61,673 nucleotides of DNA from Acidimicrobiales bacterium (GTDB lineage: Bacteria; Actinomycetota; Acidimicrobiia; Acidimicrobiales; RAAP-2): assembly GCA_017883075.1 (NCBI GenBank), contig JADGOI010000002.1, forward strand, positions 1 through 61,673, written 5' to 3'. Under the pieces are notes generated by a model that was not told the DNA's origin, searched no databases, and was given only the letters and a program-made list of their open reading frames with translations. Both the position numbers and the translations under genes were made by a program. This document shows, one piece after another, positions 37,182 to 46,654 of the stretch (its first letter is position 1; each line of letters begins with the position of its first letter).

Positions 37182-37646
37182 GTGCCAGCTGGCGCACCCC
37201 TCCGATTAGTGAGTGCCGTGTCAGTTGCCGCCCTGGTGGTACTGGTGGATCAGTTGACCAAGCGTTGGGCTCTCGACCGCTTGACTCGCGGGTCGATCCA
37301 TGTGATCGGGACCCTCGACCTCGGGCTGACCCGGAACACCGGTTCGGCGTTCAGCCTGTTTCAGGGGTTTGCCGCGGTACTGGTGGCGGTGGCGGTGGTC
37401 CTGGTGGGCGGGCTGCTGATGATGGTCTATCGAGCGCCGTCACTGTCCCGCGCTGCTGTATGCGGGTTGATCATCGGAGGAGCCATCGGCAACTTGTCCG
37501 ATCGTATGTTCCGTAGCGAACACGGCGCCGTGGTCGACTTCATCGATCTCCACTTCTGGCCGACGTTCAACGTGGCTGATGCATGCATTGTGATTGGTTG
37601 TCTGCTGCTGGCGCTCTCCCTCTTACGCAGGGCTCCCGGATCGTGA
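37182..37646 (+). CDS. lspA: Lipoprotein signal peptidase (signal peptidase II); start uncertain
   Basis: VVLVDQLTKRWA, TRNTGSAFSLF, IIGGAIGNLSDRMF, VVDFIDLHFWPTFNVADACI. Confidence 0.92.
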   Translation: MPAGAPLRLVSAVSVAALVVLVDQLTKRWALDRLTRGSIHVIGTLDLGLTRNTGSAFSLFQGFAAVLVAVAVVLVGGLLMMVYRAPSLSRAAVCGLIIGGAIGNLSDRMFRSEHGAVVDFIDLHFWPTFNVADACIVIGCLLLALSLLRRAPGS

Positions 37647-38584
37647 GCGATCTGTCCCTATCGGTGCCCTCGTCGCTCGACGGGGTGCGGGTGGATCGAG
37701 CGGTAGCGTTATTGGCAGATATCTCCCGTTCCGCCGTCGACGGGCTGATAGAGGGTGGTTGGGTGCAGGTGGATGGTGTGACCGTCCATGCTCGGAGCCG
37801 CCCACTCCGGGAGGGGGAGCTCCTGGCCGTGGAGCTTGGTGAGGAGGAAGTGGTTCCTCCTCCTCAAGCTGATGAGTCTGTGGTATTCGGCGTCGTGTAC
37901 GCCGATGCCGACATCGTCGTTGTGGACAAACCTGCCGGCTTGGTTGTTCACCCGGGCGCTGGGCATCAAACCGGCACCTTGGTAAATGGTTTGCTTTCCC
38001 GATTCCCCGACATGGCTACGTTGGCAGATGAGGTGGGCGCCGATCCTGAACGTCCCGGGATCGTGCACCGCCTCGATCGCGGCACGTCGGGCCTACTGGT
38101 GGTGGCGCGGAACGCCAACGCCTACCGCTCGTTGGTGGCGCAGCTGGGTGGGCGCACGGTGTCCCGTCGATACCGTGCCTTGGTGTTGGGTGAGGTCGAT
38201 GGTGAGTCGGGGGTCGTGGACGCACCCATCGGTCGGTCGATCACGTCGCCCACGCGAATGGCGGTCTCGCGCAAAGGAAAAGAGGCCCGGACCCGGTATC
38301 GGGTCGAACAGAGATTCACCGAGCCGGTCCCGGCCACGCTGCTGGAGGTGACGCTCGAAACGGGCCGGACCCACCAAATCCGGGTTCACCTATCGGCGAT
38401 CGGCCATCCGGTGGTGGGTGACGGGGTCTACGACCGAGGTCGAACGTTGCCAGGGGTTACGGTCAGCCGACCGTTTCTCCACGCCTATGCCCTGGCCTTC
38501 GACCACCCGGTGACCGGGGAGCGGATGGAGTGGTCATCGCCACTCCCTGCTGATCTCAGGGCAGAACTCGAACGCCTTTCGTAG
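37643..38584 (+). CDS. RluA/RluD-family pseudouridine synthase
   Basis: S4-like N-terminus; DKPAGLVVHPGAGHQTGTLVNGLL, IVHRLDRGTSGLLVVARN. Confidence 0.94.
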   Translation: MSDLSLSVPSSLDGVRVDRAVALLADISRSAVDGLIEGGWVQVDGVTVHARSRPLREGELLAVELGEEEVVPPPQADESVVFGVVYADADIVVVDKPAGLVVHPGAGHQTGTLVNGLLSRFPDMATLADEVGADPERPGIVHRLDRGTSGLLVVARNANAYRSLVAQLGGRTVSRRYRALVLGEVDGESGVVDAPIGRSITSPTRMAVSRKGKEARTRYRVEQRFTEPVPATLLEVTLETGRTHQIRVHLSAIGHPVVGDGVYDRGRTLPGVTVSRPFLHAYALAFDHPVTGERMEWSSPLPADLRAELERLS

Positions 38585-38624
38585 TGACGGAAACCGGCGA
38601 ATCCTTCTCGCCGGTTTCCGTCAC
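38584..38624. terminator. Perfect 17-bp inverted repeat between convergent genes, putative bidirectional terminator without clear T-run
   Basis: GTGACGGAAACCGGCGA-ATCCTTC-TCGCCGGTTTCCGTCAC. Confidence 0.7.
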
Positions 38625-38626
38625 CG

Positions 38627-39559
38627 TCAGGCGGCTTCGTGAGCCGCCTCGAGAGCCTCGCTGTCGGCCAGGATCCCCAGAGCCTCGGATTCGGCTTGGC
38701 GTACCTTTCGGACACCCACTCCGAGCCGTTCCGCTGTGGTCTGGAGCGATGCGGGCTCAGAGCCATCGAATCCAAACCGATTGCGGATGACCGCTCGCTG
38801 CAAGTCGGTGAGCCGGTCCACGGCGTTGCGCACCATGCCGAACGTGAGCTCCGAGGCGACCTCGTCTTCGAACTCGTTGCTGTCGGTCGACACCAGATCG
38901 CCCAGCGTGGAGGTCGAGTCGGCAGTGGCCGGCTGGTCCAGGCTGGCCACCACCCGGGCGACCCGGGTGAGGTCGGCCCGCATGTCGACGGTGGTATTGG
39001 TGGCATCGTCCAACTCGGCGTCAGTAGGCGGACGCTGGAGTTGATGGGTGAGTTCCCAAGTGGCCGCCTCAACCAACTGATTGCGCTCGGCTACCTCCAT
39101 CGGAAGGCGAATGGTCCGACCGTGCTGTTGGACGGCTCGCTGTAGGGCTTGGCGGATCCACCAGGTGGCGTAGGTGGAGAATCGGAAGCCGCGCTCCCAG
39201 TCGAACTTGTCGACTGCTCGCATCAGACCGAAGGTGCCCTCTTGGATGAGATCAGGAAGGTCGACCCCACGGTCCTGATATCGCCGCGCCCAGTGGATGA
39301 CCAGGCGCAAGTTGGCGGCCGCCATCTCGCGGCGGGCATCCTCATCGCTGGCCGCCACCCGTTTGGCCAACTCGGTCTGCGCCTCATGGTCGGGAAGGGG
39401 GTGATGGTCAAGATCGCGGAGGAAGAGGCCCAGGCTGTCTGCGTCCGCCCCGCGGCTCCGGGCCACGTTGGCCGAGGTGGTGGCGCGCGCCTCCCCCGTC
39501 CCGGACGGGGCGCTCGTCTTAGCCTGACCTTTGTTGGTCGTCAACGTGCGGGTTGTCAT
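38627..39559 (-). CDS. RNA polymerase sigma-70 family factor (group 2 / SigA-like)
   Basis: NLRLVIHWARRYQDRGVDLPDLIQEGTFGLMRAVDKFDWERGFRFSTYATWWIRQAL; region 4 LTDLQRAVIRNRFGFDG. Confidence 0.92.
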   Translation of the reverse strand: MTTRTLTTNKGQAKTSAPSGTGEARATTSANVARSRGADADSLGLFLRDLDHHPLPDHEAQTELAKRVAASDEDARREMAAANLRLVIHWARRYQDRGVDLPDLIQEGTFGLMRAVDKFDWERGFRFSTYATWWIRQALQRAVQQHGRTIRLPMEVAERNQLVEAATWELTHQLQRPPTDAELDDATNTTVDMRADLTRVARVVASLDQPATADSTSTLGDLVSTDSNEFEDEVASELTFGMVRNAVDRLTDLQRAVIRNRFGFDGSEPASLQTTAERLGVGVRKVRQAESEALGILADSEALEAAHEAA

Positions 39560-39718
39560 GCCTGGTTTCACCCTTCTGATGTCGGTTGCACTAGTCTCAA
39601 CGCCCGGGAAGCGCCGGGCATTCCTGCCATGGCATAGCGCATGCGATTGTCTCGGTGGAATAGCTACCCGTTTCCCGGCCTGTTTGCACACCTACGTCGG
39701 AAATGGTCGGTCAGCACA

Positions 39719-40294
39719 ATGAGCTACCAGGATAATCGGTGTTTCATCGTACGTCACGGTGAAACCGAGTGGAGCCTCCATCAACGGCATACCGGGCGGA
39801 CCGACCTGCCCCTCTTGCCCACAGGAATGGTTCAGGCCCAAGCGCTGCAGACACCGCTGTCCGCCCATGAGTTCCGCTCGGTCCTGACCAGCCCACTGGC
39901 CCGGGCCAGGGAAACCTGTCGGCTCGCCGGGCTGGGGGACAAGGCGGAAATTGAACCTGATCTTGCCGAGTGGGACTACGGCTCCTTGGAAGGGATGACG
40001 ACGGCCGAGATCCTGAGGGAGAGGCCACAATGGGATCTCTTCACCGATGGCGCTCCGGGTGGCGAGACGGTTCAGGAGGTGGCGGCCCGGGTCGTCCAAG
40101 TCATCGAGCGGATCCGGGCCACCGATGGCGACGTGGTGTGTTTCGCCCACGGCCACGTACTTCGGGTGTTGGCCGCATGCTGGCTTGGCCTCGACCCGGG
40201 GGAAGGGAGGTGCTTCGCCCTCGATCCGGCCTCCATCAGCATCCTGGGCTGGGAGCGCGCCAGTCCTGTGGTCGTGCGCTGGAATCTCAATTGA
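39719..40294 (+). CDS. Histidine phosphatase (phosphoglycerate mutase-like)
   Basis: CFIVRHGETEWSLHQRHTGRTDLPL, DLAEWDYGSLEGMT, FAHGHVLRVL. Confidence 0.92.
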   Translation: MSYQDNRCFIVRHGETEWSLHQRHTGRTDLPLLPTGMVQAQALQTPLSAHEFRSVLTSPLARARETCRLAGLGDKAEIEPDLAEWDYGSLEGMTTAEILRERPQWDLFTDGAPGGETVQEVAARVVQVIERIRATDGDVVCFAHGHVLRVLAACWLGLDPGEGRCFALDPASISILGWERASPVVVRWNLN

Positions 40295-41399
40295 TCTCTC
40301 GTACCGCTCCTCCGGGCTGGCGGTCGATGGGGCGATCGGGTGAAAGCGACTCTCCGCGGAACATCCGGCGTGGGCCCGACCAGCGGGCGGGAGGGGCATC
40401 GAGGATGGCCGCCAGGGCGTAGGCCTCGCTCTCATAGTTGACCCGCCACCCCCGGAAATGGGTCCAGGCGTCGTCGACCTCACGTGAGATCGGGTACCCG
40501 ATCTCGTGGAGGCGCATGTAGGCGGAATCGAATTCCTGGCGCGGCAGCGCGATGGCATCATCCGGGTTCGGATCGGGGTTGAACGGAATGCCGATTGCCT
40601 TGGCGATGTCACGGAGACAGGTGAAGCCCATCCGCAGGCACATCCGAGCCTGGATGGGGGCCCCCTCCGGGTCGACGGCGAGCGCGATGGCGGCCGAGTC
40701 CATGACGGCAATGAGGCTGACCACCCAGGAGTTCTGCGCCCGGGGCGACCGCAGGTACATCAACGACGGATAGCTGGTGTGGCTCTCGGCAACATCCGCT
40801 CCCCACTGCTCCCAATCCGCGAACAGGTCGGGCAGATTGGCAATGAGGCCCACCAGGTGGTGACGGATCAAGATCTCCGGGCCCCAGGCGGGTGCCCCGG
40901 CCCGACTCTCGAGGAGGGTGACAAACGTCTCACGGCGGTTATATGCGCTGTAGATGGTGGGCAAGTAGGCGATCTGAAGCGCCACCAAGACCATGCCGGT
41001 ACCGGCAGCAACGAAGTCGACCGTTTGGTTGCCGTGGCCGACCCCGTGGGCGAAGCCAAGGGTGGATACCGATGAGCCCGCCTCGATGAACGCGGCATCG
41101 AGAGTGCCGCGACCGAGGCCCCAGATGACCAGCATGAATCCGACGACTGACGTCACCAGCCAGGTTGCCAACTGGAACATGAGGGCCACGGGCTCGCTCA
41201 AGGCCAGCACTCGGTCCTTGGCCACATAGGAACGAGCCAGCCGGGCCAGCCGGCGGAATGCCATCCTCATCGACCGCATCGGCATCGTGGCCACCCCGGT
41301 GGCTGCCCGGGGAACGATCAGGATCCGGATGGTGCTGGCGGCGTTCATCACCAGCAGCACGATGCCGAGTGCCAACACCAGTCCCCTCACGACGGTCAT
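40287..41399 (-). CDS. Channel-like integral membrane protein with K+ channel-like P-loop (AGSSVSTLGF), unknown function
   Basis: About three hydrophobic segments with AFIEAGSSVSTLGFAHG between the second and third, then a long soluble C-terminal region. Confidence 0.65.
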   Translation of the reverse strand: MTVVRGLVLALGIVLLVMNAASTIRILIVPRAATGVATMPMRSMRMAFRRLARLARSYVAKDRVLALSEPVALMFQLATWLVTSVVGFMLVIWGLGRGTLDAAFIEAGSSVSTLGFAHGVGHGNQTVDFVAAGTGMVLVALQIAYLPTIYSAYNRRETFVTLLESRAGAPAWGPEILIRHHLVGLIANLPDLFADWEQWGADVAESHTSYPSLMYLRSPRAQNSWVVSLIAVMDSAAIALAVDPEGAPIQARMCLRMGFTCLRDIAKAIGIPFNPDPNPDDAIALPRQEFDSAYMRLHEIGYPISREVDDAWTHFRGWRVNYESEAYALAAILDAPPARWSGPRRMFRGESLSPDRPIDRQPGGAVREIN

Positions 41400-41438
41400 G
41401 CTTTCATCGCTTCACGGGATCTGGCCGCCGGACCCTGG

Positions 41439-41888
41439 TCAGTTGGAGTTCTTGGGGAGGGCCGACGCCCGGCTCTGGGCGCGCCTCACCATGTCTGCCA
41501 GTTTGAACGAGTCGAGGTGGGTCCGCATGTGCTCGCCGACATCGGCCCAGACATCCAAGAGGATGCACTGGCCCTCATGGTCACAGGCCCCGTTTTCGTG
41601 GGGTAGGCCGAAGTCCCCGGCGACAATGGGCCCGTCCACGGCACTGACGATCTGCGACAGAGTGATTTCCTCGGGCGAGCGGGCCAGCACATAGCCGCCC
41701 CCCACGCCACGTTTCGAGCGGACCAAGCCCGCACCTTTCAGCGCCAACAAGATCTGCTCGAGGTAGGGCTGGGGGAGACCTGTGCGCTCAGCGATATCCC
41801 GCACCGCGGTGGGACCGTCGCTCTCGGTATGCAGGGCCAGGGACAGCAGGGCTCGGCTGGCGTAGTCTCCCCGGGTCGATACCTTCAC
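41439..41888 (-). CDS. Rrf2 family transcriptional regulator
   Basis: MKVSTRGDYASRALLSLALH, LPQPYLEQILLALKGAGLVRSKRGVGGGYVLAR, CDHEGQC. Confidence 0.92.
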   Translation of the reverse strand: MKVSTRGDYASRALLSLALHTESDGPTAVRDIAERTGLPQPYLEQILLALKGAGLVRSKRGVGGGYVLARSPEEITLSQIVSAVDGPIVAGDFGLPHENGACDHEGQCILLDVWADVGEHMRTHLDSFKLADMVRRAQSRASALPKNSN

Positions 41889-41960
41889 GTGGCCATGCTA
41901 TTGCCTGGGACGGTTCGGCACGTGAGTCGTGGCCGGACCTGAGGCAGGTGGGGGATCGGA

Positions 41961-42635
41961 TCAGTGGCCGCCGAGTCTTCCCGCAGCCAGATCCTCGGCC
42001 ATGGCCCATCCAAAGGTCACCAACCGGTCGCCGGAAGAAGCACTGCTCTTCTCGAAGAAGATCGTCACCTCTTCAGGTACCGGAGTCTTGGAACTGCCGA
42101 TGTCAAACCCCCCGGATTCGCACCCGTCGCCCTCGATCAAGAAGGTGCGGTCGTCGATGCGGGCCTCGGCACCGAATCGCTTGGCCAGACGACGTCCCCA
42201 GGCCCGCTCCTCACCGGTGGCTTTGTGATCGGGTCCGGGAACCACATCAGTGAGGCCGGCGAAGGCGCGAAATCCCTCGGGGGCCAAGAGGCGGGTGCCG
42301 ACCAGGACGTCTTCGTCAGGGAATGCCAACAGCGCCCGACGGTACTTGTCGCCCATCATGGACCGGAGGACCGTGTCGGCCCGGGAGGTGCGGTCGATGG
42401 TGCCCACGCCTATCAACAACGACGGCGTGCCGCCGATACGCTCAAGGGTGGAGAAGGAGTAGCCGCGGAGTTTGTTCCCCTCCCGGGCACGGGTCACCAA
42501 CACCCACTCCTCGCGCTGCTTCGACAGGAAGCCGATGTCGAAGTGGGGTTCTCGTACCGCGCAAAGATCGGCCATTTCGGCCAACTCGGCGTCACTTAGT
42601 GATGTGCAGTCCTTGGTCTCCACCTGAATGGACAT
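41961..42635 (-). CDS. Conserved hypothetical protein (possible acyltransferase-like fold)
   Basis: Intact ORF MSIQVETKDCTSLSDAELAEMADLCAVREPHFDIGFLSKQREEWVLVTRAREGNKLRGYSFSTLERIGG; weak GNAT-like pattern only. Confidence 0.55.
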   Translation of the reverse strand: MSIQVETKDCTSLSDAELAEMADLCAVREPHFDIGFLSKQREEWVLVTRAREGNKLRGYSFSTLERIGGTPSLLIGVGTIDRTSRADTVLRSMMGDKYRRALLAFPDEDVLVGTRLLAPEGFRAFAGLTDVVPGPDHKATGEERAWGRRLAKRFGAEARIDDRTFLIEGDGCESGGFDIGSSKTPVPEEVTIFFEKSSASSGDRLVTFGWAMAEDLAAGRLGGH

Positions 42636-42884
42636 AAGCCGTTCCGTACTCCTCATTTGCCCTGCGGCCTCGGCCGGCGACTCGGATCCGCCACAAGCAC
42701 CCCGGGCACCGCCAACACGGGCCATCGGTGCCCCTGAACGGGAGCCGTCCGCCAATTTTACGGGATTTGGCGCCACTTGTCCCATCCGGGGTCGGCGGGC
42801 CCCATCCAGGGACACCCGAACAGTGGGTGGACGCGGGGCAAACACGGCTGTGGCCAGGGACTTCGTGAATATCGCGTCAAAGGG

Positions 42885-45800
42885 TCAACTCTGGATGGCG
42901 TTCGGACCGAGGAGCACTCTCAGCTCACCGATCAGCCCCCGGCGGCTGTCGACCCTGAATTCGGGCGGCAGACGGATGACCTTCTGCCCGACGTGGAGAA
43001 ACACCGGGGAGTCTCCGGGGTGCTCGGAAAGTAGCCGCTTCAACGCAGTGACCTTGGTATCGGTGAGCGCATTGACGGGAAGAGAGATCCGAAGGTCGAT
43101 CGAGCCATCGGTGGTCAGATTGGGACGCTGAATCTCGAGGCATATCAACTTCACCTGGTCGTCGCGCATGTCGATCCGGCCCTTGACCAACACGATGGCG
43201 TCATCCTCGAGAAGTGAACCGTACTCACTCATCGTCTTGGGGAACACGAAGACATCGATCGACGCCTGCAGGTCCTCGAGCACAAAGCTGGCCATGAAGT
43301 CGCCCTTCTTTGTGTAGCGGCGCGAAAGTTCGGTGATGACACCGCCGGCCAGACGAACCTGGCCCTCGCTCCCGTATCCACCGGCGCCGGAAGCGCCCTC
43401 TCCCCCGGGGGCCTCGGGGTCGATACTTCGGAGTTCGGCCAGGGTGCAGTCGGTGAGCCGGGAGAGCGATCCTTCCAGGCCCATCAACGGGTGATCGCTG
43501 ATGTAAAGCCCGAGCATCTCTTTCTCGAAGGCGAGGCGTTGGGTCTTCTCGAACTCGACATCGGGGATGGGTATCCGTGTGTCACTGAATCCCATGGTGT
43601 GCCCCTGGGTCTCGACCTCGATGGAGGAGAACAGCGACACCACCCCAGCATCGTGTTGGCGCCGGCGCTCGAGGGTGAGATCGGTGATCTCCTCGTATAC
43701 GAGAAAGAGACCGCGCCGCGGATGACCCAGAGAGTCGAATCCTCCGGCCTTGATCAACGACTCGATGGTCCGCTTGTTCAGCACCTGGGGATCGACCCTT
43801 TGGCAGAAGTCGTAGAAATCGACAAAGGGGCCGTTCTTTTCGCGTTCGGCCACGATGAGGCCTACCAAACCCTGGCCGACATTGCGGATAGCGGCCATCC
43901 CGAAGGTGATGTCCCCCAAGGTCCCTTCTTCTGACGTGTCACGTCTCGAGTAGTCGGCCGCGAAGTCGGAGAGCGAGCGGTTGACATCGGGGACGAGTAC
44001 CTGAATCCCGAGTGAGCGGCACTCGGCCAGATAGACGGCCGTCTTGTCTTTGGTGTCCTTGACCGAGGTGAGCAGAGCGGCCAGGTACTCGACGGGGTAG
44101 TGGGCTTTCAGCCACGCGGTCTGGTAGGCGATGTAGCCGTACCCATAGGAGTGGGACTTGTTGAACGCGTAATCGGCGAATGGCTCGATGATGTCGAACA
44201 GGGCGGTGCCGAGTTTTTGGCCATAACCCTGAGTTTCGCAGCCGATGACAAACTTGTTCCGCTCCGCCTGAATGAGGACCCGGTCCTTCTTGCCGGTCGC
44301 CTTACGCAAGTTGTCGGCTTCAGCCAAGGAGTAGCCGGCGAACTTCTGGGCGACCCGCATGACCGACTCCTGGTAGATCATGAGACCGTAGGTATCCGCC
44401 AGGATCTCCGCCAAGTCGTCGTGAAGGTAGGTGACCGCCTGTCGGCCGTTCTTCCGGTCGGCATAGTCGCGGTGCATATTCGCAGCCATCGGACCGGGCC
44501 GATACAGGGCGACAAGAGCCGCCACGTCATCGAAGGTGGTAGGCGCCAGCGATCGCATCAATGATCGCATGGGTCCGCCTTCGAGCTGGAACACACCCAT
44601 CGAATCGCCCTTGCGCAACATGGCGAACGTCTTCTCGTCATCGAGGGGGATGTTGTCGATGTCAGGGCGCTCCCCGGTGGAGACCTGAATCAGGTCGAGC
44701 GCTCGTTCAATCACCGAAAGGTTGCGAAGCCCGAGGAAGTCCATCTTCAACAGCCCGAGGTTCTCGACGCCGTGCATCTCGTACTGGGTGACGACGGGGG
44801 CGTCATCAGGATTGGCGCTGTCGGGTTTTCGTTGGATGGGTACGTACTCGGTGAGCGGTTGGTCGGTGATGACCACCGCGGCAGCGTGGATGCCATCTTG
44901 GCGACGGAGACCCTCGAGACCCTTGGCCACGTCGATGACCTCTTTGGCCTCCGGGTCGGTCTCGTACATGGTGCGAAGTTCGCCGGCGGCGGCGAAGCCC
45001 TCTTCGAAACCTTCGGTCTTGGTCAGACAGGCGTTCAACGGGGTGTCGCGCCCCATCATGAGTGGCGGCATGGCTTTGGCGATCTTGTCGCCCACCCCGT
45101 AGAGCTTGCCGAGCACCCGGGCGGCGTCACGCACCGCCGCCCGCGCCTTGATGGTCGAGAACGTGATGATTTGGGCTACGTGGTCCGATCCGTACCGCTC
45201 GGCCGCGTACTTGATCATGTCACCGCGGTAGCGCTCGTCGAAGTCCATGTCGATGTCGGGCATCTGTGTCCGGCCCGGGTTGAGAAAGCGCTCGAACAGG
45301 AGGTCGTAACGGATGGGATCGAGGTCGACGATCTTCAGGCAGTACGCCACGCAGCAACCTGCCGCCGATCCTCGCCCCGGCCCCACCCGGATTCCCCGCG
45401 ACCGGGCAAAGCGAATGAGGTCCCAGACCACCAGGAAGTAGGCGGAGAATCCCATCTCACCGATCACACCGAGCTCGTAATCGAGCCGTTCGAGTACGGG
45501 AGGAGGGATGGGGTGGCCGTAGCGCTCCTTGGCCCCTTCGATGCTCAGGTGACGGAGGTACTGGGCGGCGCGTACCTCGTAGGAGTCGCCGACGAACTCG
45601 GCGGGGACCGGAAACTGCGGAAGACTCGGGTGACCGAACTCGATCTCGACGTTGGCTCTCTGGGCGATGAGCAAGGTGTTGTCGCAGGCTTCGGGGAGTT
45701 CGCCGAAGAGATGGCGCATCTCCGCCGCCGACTTCAGATAGTGCTCCTCGCCCTCGAACTTGAAGCGCTTCGGGTCGGCGATGAGGGCACCGGTCTGGAC

Positions 45801-46514
45801 GCACAACAACGCGTCGTGGGCTACATGGTCTTCGCGGTGGGTGTAATGGCTGTCGTTGGTGGCAAGGAGGGGAGCTCCGATCCTCCGGGCGATCTCCACC
45901 AGGACCGGATTGGTCTTCTGCTGGGCCGGCAGCCCGTGGTCTTGGAGTTCGACGAACAAATTGTCCTTGCCGAAGATGTCCTGGAGACGAGCGGCCAAAC
46001 CCTCCGCCCTCACCTGGTCGTCGGCCAGCAATGCCTGGAGGACCACCCCGCCCAGGCATCCGGTGGTGGCGATCAGTCCGGCGTGATGCCGTTCGAGCAA
46101 CTCCCAGTCGACCCGAGGCTTGTAGTAGTAGCCCTCGAGGTAGGCCGCCGATGACAGTTTCAGAAGGTTGCGGTATCCCTCGGTGGTCTCGGCCAGCAAG
46201 GTGAGGTGGTAGTAGAGCTTCTCCCCGCCCTCGACATCGCCTCCGGTGTCGTCCACCTTGCCTCGTCGCACCGGCCGTTCGAGTCGGGACTCGCCCGCCA
46301 TGTAGGCCTCGGTGCCGATAACCGGATTGATGCCGGCTTTGCGACAGGCCGCGTAGAAGTCGAGGACTCCGTACATGTTCCCGTGATCGGTGATCCCGAG
46401 GGCCGGTTGGCCGTCCTCCACCGCGGCCCGAACGAGATCGTCGACCCGGGCTGCACCGTCGAGCATCGAGAACTCGGTGTGGGTGTGCAGATGTGTGAAC
46501 GACCGTGATGCCAA
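42885..46514 (-). CDS. dnaE: DNA polymerase III subunit alpha
   Basis: PHP HLHTHTEFSMLDGAARVDDLV; RGIRVGPGRGSAAGCCVAYCL; MPDIDMDFDERYR; 1209 aa. Confidence 0.97.
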   Translation of the reverse strand: MASRSFTHLHTHTEFSMLDGAARVDDLVRAAVEDGQPALGITDHGNMYGVLDFYAACRKAGINPVIGTEAYMAGESRLERPVRRGKVDDTGGDVEGGEKLYYHLTLLAETTEGYRNLLKLSSAAYLEGYYYKPRVDWELLERHHAGLIATTGCLGGVVLQALLADDQVRAEGLAARLQDIFGKDNLFVELQDHGLPAQQKTNPVLVEIARRIGAPLLATNDSHYTHREDHVAHDALLCVQTGALIADPKRFKFEGEEHYLKSAAEMRHLFGELPEACDNTLLIAQRANVEIEFGHPSLPQFPVPAEFVGDSYEVRAAQYLRHLSIEGAKERYGHPIPPPVLERLDYELGVIGEMGFSAYFLVVWDLIRFARSRGIRVGPGRGSAAGCCVAYCLKIVDLDPIRYDLLFERFLNPGRTQMPDIDMDFDERYRGDMIKYAAERYGSDHVAQIITFSTIKARAAVRDAARVLGKLYGVGDKIAKAMPPLMMGRDTPLNACLTKTEGFEEGFAAAGELRTMYETDPEAKEVIDVAKGLEGLRRQDGIHAAAVVITDQPLTEYVPIQRKPDSANPDDAPVVTQYEMHGVENLGLLKMDFLGLRNLSVIERALDLIQVSTGERPDIDNIPLDDEKTFAMLRKGDSMGVFQLEGGPMRSLMRSLAPTTFDDVAALVALYRPGPMAANMHRDYADRKNGRQAVTYLHDDLAEILADTYGLMIYQESVMRVAQKFAGYSLAEADNLRKATGKKDRVLIQAERNKFVIGCETQGYGQKLGTALFDIIEPFADYAFNKSHSYGYGYIAYQTAWLKAHYPVEYLAALLTSVKDTKDKTAVYLAECRSLGIQVLVPDVNRSLSDFAADYSRRDTSEEGTLGDITFGMAAIRNVGQGLVGLIVAEREKNGPFVDFYDFCQRVDPQVLNKRTIESLIKAGGFDSLGHPRRGLFLVYEEITDLTLERRRQHDAGVVSLFSSIEVETQGHTMGFSDTRIPIPDVEFEKTQRLAFEKEMLGLYISDHPLMGLEGSLSRLTDCTLAELRSIDPEAPGGEGASGAGGYGSEGQVRLAGGVITELSRRYTKKGDFMASFVLEDLQASIDVFVFPKTMSEYGSLLEDDAIVLVKGRIDMRDDQVKLICLEIQRPNLTTDGSIDLRISLPVNALTDTKVTALKRLLSEHPGDSPVFLHVGQKVIRLPPEFRVDSRRGLIGELRVLLGPNAIQS

Positions 46515-46654
46515 CGAACTGGCGCCTTTCCCGTCATTTCGACGATCACCGACCCAGGTTCTCCACAGGCTGTGGAGGAGTTACAGCGGTGTGATTCCGA
46601 CCATAGCGCGAGCGACCACCCCGGTGGGGATCCACACCGGGGGCTGGGGCCTGG

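Noticed and set aside
44772-46154. 460-aa plus-strand ORF inside dnaE
   Set aside because: Shadow ORF opposite intact dnaE; no domain motifs.
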